This document shows, in pieces, positions 1-10,977 of a stretch of DNA of 64,000 bases. The translations under genes and the position numbers were made by a program. Each line of letters begins with the position of its first letter. The first letter of the stretch is position 1. The notes beneath the pieces are model-generated. The model was not told the origin of the DNA and did not search any database. It saw nothing but the letters and a program-made list of their open reading frames with translations. This DNA comes from Branchiostoma floridae (lineage: Eukaryota; Chordata; Leptocardii; Amphioxiformes; Branchiostomatidae), in NCBI RefSeq assembly GCF_000003815.2, contig NC_049984.1, forward strand, positions 16,352,601 to 16,416,600, read 5' to 3'.

Positions 1-92
1 TACTGATTGATTGATTGATAGATTAACTGATTGATTGATTGATTGACTGGTTGGTTGGTTGGTTGATTGATTAATTGATTAATTGATTGGTT
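1..92. repeat. TGAT/TGGT low-complexity tract
   Basis: The first 92 bases are imperfect tetranucleotide repeats (TGAT, TGGT, TAAT). No coding signal. It abuts the outer edge of the fold-back repeat that follows. Confidence 0.9.
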
Positions 93-672
93 GATCTGTT
101 TACGCCTAAGTTAAGCACGTGTTGACCCAATGACAGCTCGATCGTGCAAGGACTATTTAAACTATTATGTGTACTAGATCATAGCCTGATTCAATCTCGC
201 ATAAAGCAGCCCGCCCAACATATTATCCACCATCCTCCTAGAGGGGCCAGCTACAGCCCCGGACAGCAGAGTTTGTGTTAGGCTTAGGTTACGTTTCCAA
301 ACCGGGGTCCGGCCGGGCAGCTTTCGGGAGCGACAAGAACGATACAAAGAACATCAACATACACAAAATGTCAAGATAAGATTCATGGGCACAATATGTG
401 TATATTTCTAGGTATCCATTTTAACTTTTCGTTTCGTTTCTTAAAACATCACGACCGGACCCCGGTTTGAAATGTGACCTAAGCCTAACACAGACTCTGC
501 TGTCCGGGGCTGTAGCTGGCCCCTCTAGGAGGATGGTGGATAATATGTTGTGCGGGCTGCTATAAGCGAGATTAGATCAGGCTAGGATCTAGTACACTCA
601 AAATTATAGATAACCCTTGCACGTGCTGTTATGGGATCACAACACGTGCTTAAACGCGTGAACAGATCTGCG
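90..672. repeat. Large fold-back inverted repeat, arms about 220 bp
   Basis: Bases about 90-312 reappear as the reverse complement at about 454-672, around a loop of about 140 bp. Both arms contain the landmark CCTCCTAGAGGGGCCAGC and the block ACCGGGGTCCGG next to the loop. The inner half of the arms is nearly identical; the outer half has diverged with small indels. The shape is that of a fold-back transposon or a long-inverted-repeat MITE. No transposase frame lies inside. I could not define a clear target-site duplication. Confidence 0.85.
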
Positions 673-2264
673 GGGCCGCTTAAAGTGGTCGAACTGGTTT
701 TGCTGCATTTCCCAGGTAAAGCGTCCTGACAAACACTGCGCAGTCAGTCTACAGTAATCATTCAACTACTCAAGATTCCGAAACACTTCCGGAGCGGTGA
801 ATACGGTTTGTTGATTCTATAATAATAAGTCGTAATTGTTTGTCCCTGCTAGTGCGAAATGGGAACTAGTTTGGCCTAAATGCAAGTACGGTTGTACTGG
901 CAGTCAGGATTGGAAAAGCCTTCTTAATTTGAGTGGAAATAACGTGAGTCAGGGTCGACAAATACTTCCTAAGGGGATAGTACGTAGTAAAGGACCCCAA
1001 AGTGAATCGATACCTCAAAATCTAAAGCAGGGTGCACAGAGAAGGTGTCAAAATTGAATATATGTGAATACAATCTGCACAATATGTCCAAATGAACATA
1101 TATTTGCTCGATCTCTTTTCCTTCGCTCGTCCGTAGGAGGTCATGGAACTGTAGCCGACGCACATGCAGTGACCCGGTAACAGTATCAACTAAGGTACAA
1201 ATTCACGCTGTTCGAAGAAACCGTGATTGTAATCGAACTTATACAATCTCAAAACTGAACCATTCAGCACGATTTCGAAATTGCTGTTGTGCACCAGTGG
1301 TTGTGCACACGATAATAACTACGGCCTTTTCAATTACTGTAACACACTATACCCGAACTACTATTAGTGACAGGGTCAATTAAGGATAAATACTGTGTCA
1401 TGTGACCTTACGTAAGACACAAAGTGTCGGGCTTGCAAAAAAGACTCTTGCGGAATGCTCCCATGTCGTAGTGTGTGTTATTAAAAAGTACGTGGAACCT
1501 TGAGTTCAGGAAATAATTTTTCATGCGGCTGAATGGGCAAGAACTGTATTGGTTTCGTTCCCGTCCATGGGCCCGCCATTTTGTTTCCCAACAGAGTGGA
1601 TGGGGTGTACAATGGGAAGGGATGTCGCCATTTTTACAGGTTTGTGATAGCAGAACCAGTATTGGATAAGGTCCAGTCTTTGAGTGCCTCCACTTTGTTT
1701 AAAACCCACCTGAGAAAACACATATTTAGATGCGAAATGCACCAGAAGTTGAGAAAACGCATATGTTGTGTCCTCGAACAAAAGATTGTCACAACAGCAA
1801 TTCTAATGTCCGAATCCGGTATTCGAATCTTCAACCGTGCCATATTCGGTAAGTTCGAAATAGTTCGATTTACTCGAAGGAAGCCTGTGTGATACAACTT
1901 TAGAACTTGTGTGATACGGAAAGTTATCACATGGTCCGGAACACCCGTATCGAACGTTTTCGCGTCACAGGTATGACATAATATTGCTAAATACCATTTC
2001 GATTCATGAACGTGGGGCTCACCAGTAAAACTGGTCAATCCCAAGGCAGTAGAAGTTTTTGGAAGTTGCTCTATATTCAAGTTACATATTTATGAGAATG
2101 TCATTTACAATATTAGTACCGTAGATGGCATGTATCCGTAAATGACGTTTTCGTTCATGCATGGCATTTTCGTGTATTCTCCAGAAGGCGACGTCGAAGA
2201 GTCCCCGAAGCGTCAGATTACCATCACACCACTCCTGTCGTTCCCTCATACCTGCCAATTACAG
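673..2264. other. Upstream intergenic region, no gene recognised
   Basis: Mixed-composition DNA with only short accidental reading frames (60-150 codons) that overlap on both strands and have no recognisable domain. The last few hundred bases should contain the promoter of the first ATP-grasp-like gene; I saw no clear TATA box. Confidence 0.6.
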
Positions 2265-2272
2265 TGACGTCA
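2265..2272 (+). promoter_or_regulatory. CRE-like TGACGTCA overlapping the start codon
   Basis: A perfect palindromic cAMP-response-element core lies at the start codon, with its last base being the A of the ATG. It may be chance: TGACGTCA-like strings also occur inside the coding exon, where they encode the Val-Thr-Ser-Gln stretch. Confidence 0.25.
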
Positions 2273-3948
2273 TGGCCTACGTCATCCACCCCAGGGAGTC
2301 CCGCCCCTTCAGTTTCCTTCACCCTGCCATGGGGGACCGGGCGAAAACACACCCCACGGTCACCGCCTTCCTCCAACTCGACACAGAACAGATCATACTC
2401 AGGTATTCTTACGCTTCTTTCTAGTAACTCTCTTACCGTTAAATTTCAAATGTTGTTACTTGCATTAGTAAGACGACGATCAATGGTTCTGGATTTTGAA
2501 TGACCCTGAATGTAGCAAGATTTTCTTGATAGCGGTTGGCTATCGATTCAATGAATCTGCAGCTGGTGGCATGGATTCCACCAATAGCGGTACAGGTTGG
2601 TAATTTTCCTTATTCTTTCAGGTACTGCAAAGAACACAAAGACGTCCAACCGGAGGCTCTGTGGAAACTACTGACGTACCGGCCTAAACATTTCCGCTGG
2701 GCCGGAGGGGACCTCTTCCCGAGTGTCACCGCTGCCGGGCAGCGCGAGATGGTAGTCGTGGAGGTCAACTCTGTCCCGGCCGGACTGAAGTACATGCCGC
2801 ACGGTGGAACAGGTATGGACAGCGGCTACCACAAACTCATGGGCGAGACGTTCCTCGATACCGTCTCCAGTAAGTCCGAACCTTCTCTCAGCAGCCTGTC
2901 CCTGGCTATACTACACAACAAGAAGAACACGTATTGTCAACAAATAGAGCCTATCGCCTACGCCACGGCGCTGGCCGACATCACAAAGGAGCCTGTGTAC
3001 CTCGTGGAGACTTTCGTGGACCAGCCCAACATCCGCTGGACGGACGGCATCATGGAGGTCAGAGACGTGGAGGACCAATGGCACGCCATCAGAGCTGCCT
3101 TCCGTTACGTCACACAGAAACCGTGGACGCGCATCCCTCTCACCACCAAGACCGTCGTCTTTAACCACATCGCCAGTGATTTGTCCGGGGGAAGGAACAA
3201 GCTTCTTGCAGCTGTCGCGTATGAAGACTTCAACAAGCAGCAGGGGGGCACGGGGCTTCGCATCCGGACCCCCCGTACATTCCTGCGCGTGACCAAGGCC
3301 CAGATACCGACTGCCGTCCAGGCACTAGGCGGGAAAGCCGTCATCAAGGTCCCTTATAGCAACTCCGGACAGGGGGTGTACACTGTGACGTCACAGAAGG
3401 AACTGGACGAGTTGATGGCGCAGGACCTTAGGTACGAGAAGTTCATCGTCCAGGCCCTCGTCGGTCACAAGAACTGGTCTAGTTCCCAGTGGCACCACGC
3501 CTGCACCCTCCCGGACGAGGAGGGCAGGAAGTACGTCTTCGACACGCGCTTGATGGTTCATGCGACTCCTGACGGTTTCCGGCCGCTCTGCATCTTTAGT
3601 AGACGTGCCCACCTGCCACTGCCAGACACCTTGGACGGGACCGAGGATTCCTGGGAGTTCCTCGGCACCAATTTGACTGTGAAGGACACCGTCGGCGACT
3701 CGAAGTCGGACACAGAAAGGCTTCTGTCCGTGGACAACAAACCATTCGAGATGCTGAACCTTAACGTGGACAATTTGGTGGACGGCTTCGTTCAAACCGT
3801 CATGGCGACCATCGCCATCGACAAGATGTGCTGCCGCCTCGTACGGCCGGACAACTCGTTCGACTTCGAAGAATTCGTGGTGCTTGGGGAAGAAGGAAAG
3901 ATCCTGGAGGAGATCTACGATCTTTCGGACACAACCGATCGTAGTTAG
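2272..3948 (+). CDS. ATP-grasp-like protein, tandem copy A (2 exons)
   Basis: Exons 2272-2402 and 2622-3948, joined in phase 2 (donor CAG/GTATTC, acceptor TTCTTTCAG), give 485 residues. The start is the ATG opening MAYVIHPRESRPFSFLHP, which is conserved in the neighbouring copy. No signal peptide or membrane segment. ATP-grasp-like features are in the second half: a GGKAVIK strand with a likely nucleotide-contacting Lys, then a glycine-rich PYSNSGQGVYTV loop, then an acidic/hydrophobic FIVQAL strand, and later FDTRLMVHATP. An EVNS segment and HGGTGMDSGYHKLMGE near residue 100 are the best conserved part of the N-terminal half. An ATP-dependent carboxylate-amine ligase-type reaction is therefore inferred; the substrate is unknown. 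The order of motifs could fit a circularly permuted ATP-grasp fold, but I cannot prove this by eye. The gene is followed 1.6 kb later by its duplicate on the same strand. Confidence 0.8.
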
Positions 3949-5580
3949 TCAGTAAATAACATCAGGGGGAAGTGGTGGCGTAAGTAATACTTTTAGAGTA
4001 CAGTGGAAGCCGCTTATTAGGGAAGCCCATTTGCCAGCTGAATTTTCCTGACTAACCGGCGTTCCCGATTAAAAGATGTTGCTCGAAATGACCCGACTTG
4101 GGATTGGGGAGGGGGGCATTGGTGAACGTATCGCACGCATTGACACAAAGAAAACACAATCATTTCTACCACAAATAATCATGTACTTAATAATTTATCA
4201 AATATCGCAAGGAAATTCATTTTTATCTGTACAATCAGCAACTAGCTGATTTTTGCGCCAAAGTGTATTGCAAATAGCTGGTTTCCACTGTAGTAGATAT
4301 CTTTCACATCAAAAATGGCGGCACTGTATGTCCCTTCCCATCATGCACCACTCCCTTGGGGAACGAAATGGTGGTACCCGTGGACAGGAGTGAAACCAAT
4401 ACAGGTTTTGCAATTACAAGCTCTACATTGTACCTCAGTTCAGCTGCCAAGTGTTCGTATCACTGAAAAGCATAAATTGTAAATTAATTGACAGTGAGTC
4501 TATGTACCAAAAAGGCAGATTCCGAAGGCCACAATATCCAGATGATGCAACGTTCTGTTTTCTGTTGACTGAAGCTGTTGATGATATCAATGAAATTTTA
4601 TCAAGGGAACGGAGAGTTATCCTTTTTACTCGCATTCTTCTGTGTACTCACTATATACAAAGAGTATGAGCTATTATGATAAGGACTTTTATTTTTAGAA
4701 CTTTCTAACCCGGCATTCACAAAAATGGCGATTGTCAGGGCCTGGGTGCTGTATTAATAAGTCTAGCCTTAGTAGCTTAGGTCACTTAAAAACAAAGACA
4801 AATTCTCTCACTTCCGGTGTAGAACTGCTCGTTTCGCTATTAGCACATTACCGTACTGTGTAAAGCTCCTGAACCAAGACGGGTAATTTGTGAACGAACA
4901 GTAGTGAATCTTTCTTTGTGTAATAACTGACCAGTTATTGAAAACAAGTACATTTGTAGATGTTATTTTGTCACTCGATCCTTTTAATTGTGTTAACTAG
5001 TTAGAGGTTGAAATACTGACTGTAAAAAAACGACAATTCAGCCTTTTGTAAATGTGCTGCAAGAGTTTTTAATGTCAATGGCAATGAACTATTTCTCTCT
5101 CTATTAAACGTACATTTGCTGTTCCATGAAGGCGTGGTGCCCTAGATAAGGACTGTAATGTTATCTATATACCGTCTGACCTGATGTCTCAGGTGTCATG
5201 GTCTTTTCTTTTCTTCTGACGTCTTGCTTAGTGGTTACTTTTCAAGTTGCGTTACAAATAAATCTGAGCACCGTTTGTTTACCTGTTCTATCCATGAGAA
5301 AGCCAAGTCGTCTGACCACTCTGATAAGAGAATTATTTGATAGTTGGAAGGTGCTTTATATCTTTATAACGCCGCCTTTGAGAAAGGTATACTGTTACTC
5401 CCCGACATCTTGTTCAATATGAACGCATCACACCACAGGTGTACACAATACGGCTCCTGAAAGGGATACTGATACTCAAGCCTCTTTGATGAAAGGGATT
5501 TTCCCGCCATTTTCACCTGAGAAGGCAACCAGTCACACTGTCGTCTGCGGAGTTTTGAACTCCTCGTTGTTCTGTCTGCC
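3949..5580. other. Intergenic region between the two ATP-grasp-like genes
   Basis: AT-rich 3' flank of copy A and promoter side of copy B. Holds only overlapping short frames without domains. Small AAAATGGCG strings at about 4313 and 4723 resemble weak YY1 sites. No RNA gene or transposon terminus recognised. Confidence 0.55.
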
Positions 5581-8439
5581 ATGGCGTACGTGGTTTATCC
5601 TAGGGATTCCCGCCCGTTTAGCTTTCTCCACCCGGTGTTGCAGGGGTCCCGTCTACACCCTACAGTCGCGGAGTTTCTACAACTAGACAAGGAACAGATC
5701 GTATCCAGGTAGGAGTGCCATCTTGGACACCTGGTGTGCTTTTGTTGTGCTTAAAACGTGTTAACAATATACTTGTATATGGCAAATTCAGCTGACTAGG
5801 GAACTATGCAACAAACCATTACTAAAACTCGACGGATCCTCTACAACTTACAGTTACATTGCTTGCTAACGTTAGAACGTTATATGTATTTGGAAGAAAC
5901 GGCATATCTTATCACAACAACGCCATAACATAGGCAATGTTTGTTTGTTGCCAATGGCTTTAAACTCATATCCCAATTGAGTGAGCAAGATCTATTCGTA
6001 ATTCGCTTATACGTGTTCGTAATGAGAAATTTTACAAGGAGGAACTCGGTCTACCTGTGAGGTATGGCAGGCAAATTTCCCAACAACTTAATCTTATATC
6101 TAAATTCTCCGTAGTCGTGTAAAGCACGAGGCAGTTAAAGTAGTCCAGTCGGACCGGTCGGCTGTCATGATTTGATATGCGTTTCAGGGACGGCTAATGC
6201 CTCCGGGTACGTCGTATGTATGGGGTGTAGCGAATCCAGGCGCTGTCAGAAAAGGCCAGCAATCAGCGACCCAGTACAAAAAGAAATGGCCAAAAATGGC
6301 CATAGAGAGCCTGCTATAGAGGCTAGCGCTAGGCCCCGGGTAGGCAAAGTCAAAGACTTGGGGACCACAAGTTTTAAATGTTACGTTTAGACAGACATGG
6401 ACAATGCGGTACTGTATAACTTACTGTGGCAGTGCCACATACAAAGGACAGACAAAAGGTAAAGGCAGTGCCATTGATAGTTTGAGGCCTTGTACCTCCC
6501 CAACTGAAGTCAGGTACCCATTTTAGCACCTGGCTATTATATATGGGTGGAGTGAGGAAATGCCGTAATGCCTTATCCTAAGGGGATACGGTACTAGTAT
6601 GTGACATGACAGGATTAGAACCTGGGACCACTTTGTTCTGAGCCGAACACCGCCGTTAGCGATAGCCATGGCCTAGGTGCCGTGCTAGAGGTGCGGGTTG
6701 GGGTTTGGGGTGGTGTGGTGGAAATACTGAGCAGTCACATTTCCAAACCGACGACGGCAGCAGTGCCGGGCAATTTGAAACGGCGGGCGTCGCTTCATTA
6801 CATGTCATCGTTGTTTCGGACAAACGTTTTAACACACGGTAAACAATGGCAAATGTCCTTGGTAGCAGTTTCAGAGTTGTGCTCTTCTTTCCATTTAGTT
6901 GGTACCGGTTCAATCCTGGATAGGGCTCCTCGGTTAGGGTTGCAGCCATCTTTCGGAAGGGAAGTAAAAGGAGGTACCTCGAGTACCGTTACTGAAAGGA
7001 GGGAGGGCTAGCAATCCCTGTGTAAATGTAGCAGGGACATTTAGAGTTATAATGCTTCTTCGAAAAAAAATGACGTTTGCCAATTACCCTTTTCTTACAG
7101 ATACTGCGCCACGCACAAAGACATCAGTCCTGACGCTGTACGGGAGGTTCTGTCGTACCAGCCGGAACACTTCCGCTGGGCCGGGGCGGACCTCTTCCCG
7201 TGTGTGACCGCTGCCGGGCGGCGCGAGATGGTGGTCCTGGAGGTCAACTCGTGTCCCTGCGGACAGAAGTACATGCCGCACGGCGGTACGGGGATGGACA
7301 GTGGCTACCACAAACTCATGGGCGAGACCTTCCGTGACGTCATTGGCGGGAAATGTGATGCGGCCCTCCGTGATGCTCCAATCGCGCTCGTGCACGACGA
7401 CAGCGTGTTTGAGAACGGCGGGTACAAGTTGGCGCTGGCCGACCTGACGCAGGAGCCCGTGTTCGTCGTGGAGAGTCGCATCGACCAACCCCCGGAGAAG
7501 CAGACCATGCGCTGGACGGACGGGGTCATGGAAGTCAAGGACGAGGAAGGTCAGTGGCACGCCATCAGAGCGGCGTTCCGTTACGTCACACAGAAACCGT
7601 GGACGCGCATCCCTCTCACCACCAAGACGGTTCTCCTCAACCCCATCTCCTGCTGTCTGGCCGGCGCTAGGAACAAGCTCATGGCGGCAAGGGCGTACGA
7701 GGAGTTCAACAAGCATCAGGAGAGGAGCGGCCTGTGCATCCGCACGCCACGCACGTTCATAGGCGTCACCAAGGAGCAGCTCCCGGCAGTGGTGAAAACT
7801 GTCGGCGGGAAAGCCGTCATCAAGAATCCCTTCAGCAACTCTGGCCACGGCATCTACACGGTGACGTCACAGAAGGAGCTAGACGAGGTGTTGGCACAGG
7901 ACCTTGGGTACGAGAGGTTCATCGTCCAGAGCCTGATCGGGCACGAGAACTGGTCGACTTCCCAGTGGCACCACGCTGGAACCGTACCGGACAAGGACGG
8001 CAACAGGTACGTCTTCGACATGCGGCTGATGGTCCATGCGACACCTAGCGGATTCAGGCCGACTTGCTCGTTCAGCAGGCGAGCGGATCGACCTTTACCA
8101 GACCAAGTGGATGACGTCACCGCACCTTCGTGGAACTACCTCGGCACGAATCTGTCTCTAGACGACAGCCTAACCGCTTGGGAAGCCGACGCTGACCGAC
8201 AATCCGACGTAGACAAGCTCCTAACCGTGGATTGGGAAGATTTCGATAAACAGGGTCTCGGGCTGGACGAGCTGGTGGACGGCTTCGTCCAGACTGTCAT
8301 GGCGACGACGGCGATCGACAAGATGTGTCGCAGCCTGACCCGACCGGACGGGTCGTTTGATCTGGAGAAGTTTGACAAGCTGGCTGACGACAAGAAGATC
8401 CTGTCAGAAATCCAGGAGTGTCTCAAAAATGAGGGATGA
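5581..8439 (+). CDS. ATP-grasp-like protein, tandem copy B (2 exons)
   Basis: Exons 5581-5708 and 7101-8439 join in phase 2 at the same codon (an Arg before Tyr-Cys) as in copy A, giving 488 residues. The protein aligns end to end with copy A: MAYVVYPRDSRPFSFLHP at the start, EVNSCPCGQKYMPHGGTG, then GGKAVIKNPFSNSGHGIYTV, the FIVQSLIGHENWSTSQWHH stretch, FDMRLMVHATP, and a C-terminal FVQTVMAT helix. The intron is 1.4 kb against 0.2 kb in copy A. Long runs of identical DNA in exon 2 (for example around GTCACACAGAAACCGTGG) show a fairly recent or gene-converted duplication, while the middle (residues about 120-160) is diverged. The second exon is GC-rich compared with flanking AT-rich DNA. Function inferred only at the level of an ATP-grasp ligase. 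Confidence 0.8.
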
Positions 8440-8490
8440 ACAGGACACTCCTTCACCTCGAACTGTTCGATATACCGCATAAGCACTTAT

Positions 8491-8685
8491 GAGTACGCAT
8501 GTGCAGCGATAGGAATTATGTAAGGGTGATATGTCAAAGGATATAAGGCCCCTTAGACATAAAAAAGCACGTCTGGACATCGTTATGCAAATTGAGACAA
8601 TATTCGAGACGAGAACTGTTTACATGTCAGGGGCTTTCACCTTTGACATATTACCCACAATTCCTGTCACTGCACATGCGTACTC
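8491..8685. repeat. Inverted repeat in the 3' flank of copy B
   Basis: GAGTACGCATGTGCAG at 8491 reappears inverted ending at 8685, and the similarity continues inward through the ATATGTCAAAGG block to a central loop at about 8560-8620. Arms are about 65-70 bp with several mismatches. It starts 52 bases after the stop codon, so it is probably in the 3' UTR or just beyond; a MITE is the simplest explanation. Confidence 0.75.
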
Positions 8686-10977
8686 GGAAGTGTGAAAGAG
8701 CCTATCAAATCTTTAGTTTCAGGCAATAGGCTATCCCATTTTGAGATTGCCATGATTTCAGGACTTGGCATTGTGCTATTAACAGAGCATGGCTTTGATT
8801 AGCGTGTGATTTTAAAAAACTTTTGTGTTGCAATGGTTGTATTAGTTTTCGTCTCAACATTGACACGTCTTTGCTCAGGAATACTCCCAAAATGCAATAG
8901 ATTTCAAGAAGTGCATTGCGAAGATGTTGGATGTGGACATCCTAACTAAGGCTTGCATATTAACCCTCTGGGGCAGAATATATAACAAAAGCACAGTATA
9001 TCTTGTGCTATAATAGCACGTATATTTCCATATTCACAATTCATCTGTTGAAGATGAGATGAGATACGATACCATTTGCAATTTAGTCCATGTTGATTTT
9101 ATCATATTGATGACTTCCACTGTCTGGGAACCTCAAAATCGATACGAGTGTGCAAAAAAAACGGTTTGACCAAAAAGTACCTTCATTTTGAAATTTAAGT
9201 GGATAGGAAGGTTGATCAAATGGCTAGACACACACAGAGTGTGGTTCTTTTGCTTTGAAATCAACCTTGGCATTTTTCAACATTAGTATCCGTATTCATT
9301 ATATTTCTTTTCGCCATTGATTGTATATATTTGCTCTTTTTTTGCTGCAACCTTGTACGATTTACGGTATAGTAGCAATTTTCTTTTTAGAAACGGACGA
9401 ACATCGATGTGCTCGTATTGATGTCATTCACATAATCGAATTAACAAGGGAACAAATGTACTTCTGATCACTATAGTGATTGAAAGTGATGTGTTGTGTT
9501 GTGTTGTGTGTTGTCATGTTTGTCTTAGTACGAACTCTCATCCATACTACGTATGGGTTATTCCATAGATTGTAATGTTACTGTGTATTGCATAAAGCTA
9601 TGCTATGTTACATTTTGTACTTTACAATCTTCAAAAAATTGGTTTGTATGTTTAGTCATTATAGGAAATGAAAACGTTGTTTTGAACAAAATGTTGTGAA
9701 CTGATACTTTATATGTTGCACATTTATGATTGACATAATGATATTAATCTTTTGTTTGATTATATAAGATGAGCTTTCTCTCTGCTAGGATGCATGCATA
9801 TATACATATATGCTTATCTGTTTTCTTTCCTTTTCAGCAATGAAATGTTACACATCATTACATTACACCATAGTAGCAACCCAGTCCCAGTGTTACACAT
9901 GGAATTGTCACTGAGGAACTTACTATCTCGAGTTGCTATCTATAACTTACACATGTCGCCGAAAACAGTCACCTAAAATTGGCCAAATAGACAGAGTCAG
10001 TTAACGCACTGGTCGGCGACCGGCGCAAAACTACAGATGTGGTACTGTCTTTTTTGGCCAATTTCTACTATTCCAGGGACTGGTGATGTGGGGCGCGTGA
10101 TAGGGGCCTCGAATGTAGAGGTTGGGTCGCGAAGATAGAGGGGAGAAAATCGGTAATAATTCCGACCACTACTGTATCTCCGCGACCCAACCTCTGCTTG
10201 GAGAATACTCGACGGTACTATGGGAGGAGTAAGCGCAGCTACATGTCATTCAAGAATTGTGCCGGGGGCAAATATAGGAATGGTGAGCCATGGCGTTATG
10301 TTCGGCCGTGGCGCGATGTTAAGTGTTTAGGGTGAAGGAAGCTTAGAAGATGTAGAGTTTTGCATAAGAAATCAGAGAGGAGGAAAACGCTGGTGGTTAA
10401 CGTTAACGTCAGGTACGGTAGTCATTGATTTAGATCTGTGGGGCCTATGAACTTTTTCTTCACCTCACATATTTGAACAGAGACCAAAGTGGCAAAAGAT
10501 TTGATACTGTGTCTTGTATGTCGAAGCATTATGTTTGTTACCAAGACGCAAACGGACAAGTGAGAGTAACACCTGCTAATCTTCCGGCTCGGGGAAAGCT
10601 AACAGCAGGGCCGTGCATGAGTGCCGACTAGCGAGAAGGTTACAAAGTGCATGTAATCTTATCACCAATATACGAGTTGCACAATAAATTTCTTTTTCTC
10701 CTGTAACAAAAGCCGAACCTAATCCGCGATCCCTTCCACTAATTCATGCCTCGTTAAATTTAGAACTTGATTTACTGTAGCAAAAATGAGATTCCTTAGT
10801 TTTTGTACGAAAATGTTGCTTGAAAGGAAAACTGCTTCGAATCTGCGGTACAGAACGCTGCGCCTTTTTCACCGCCATTGGCAACTGTAGTTACAAGTGG
10901 TAGAGACAGATAAAACATTTTTACCAACGACAATGAGCTGATTTATCGTCAAAGAGGGGCCTTCCGTGAACGCTGAC
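8686..10977. other. Intergenic region upstream of CFAP418
   Basis: AT-rich, with a GTGTT-rich simple repeat near 9490 and no supported gene. Two small inverted repeats occur: TTGGCCAA-type ends at about 9976-10066, and a hairpin at 10114-10200. The part immediately before 10978 is the presumed CFAP418 promoter. Confidence 0.55.
10114..10200. repeat. Hairpin with AGAGGTTGGGTCGCG arms
   Basis: AGAGGTTGGGTCGCG at about 10115 pairs with CGCGACCCAACCTCT ending near 10196. The right arm continues as CTGCTTGGAGAATAC, a string found at other repeat edges in the window (near 20385, 42700, 58170 and 60250), so this is probably one end of a widespread MITE family. Confidence 0.7.

Noticed and set aside
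7084-7848. 254-codon - strand frame opposite ATP-grasp-like copy B
   Set aside because: Antisense shadow of a GC-rich exon; a similar shadow occurs opposite copy A, and neither has a domain.
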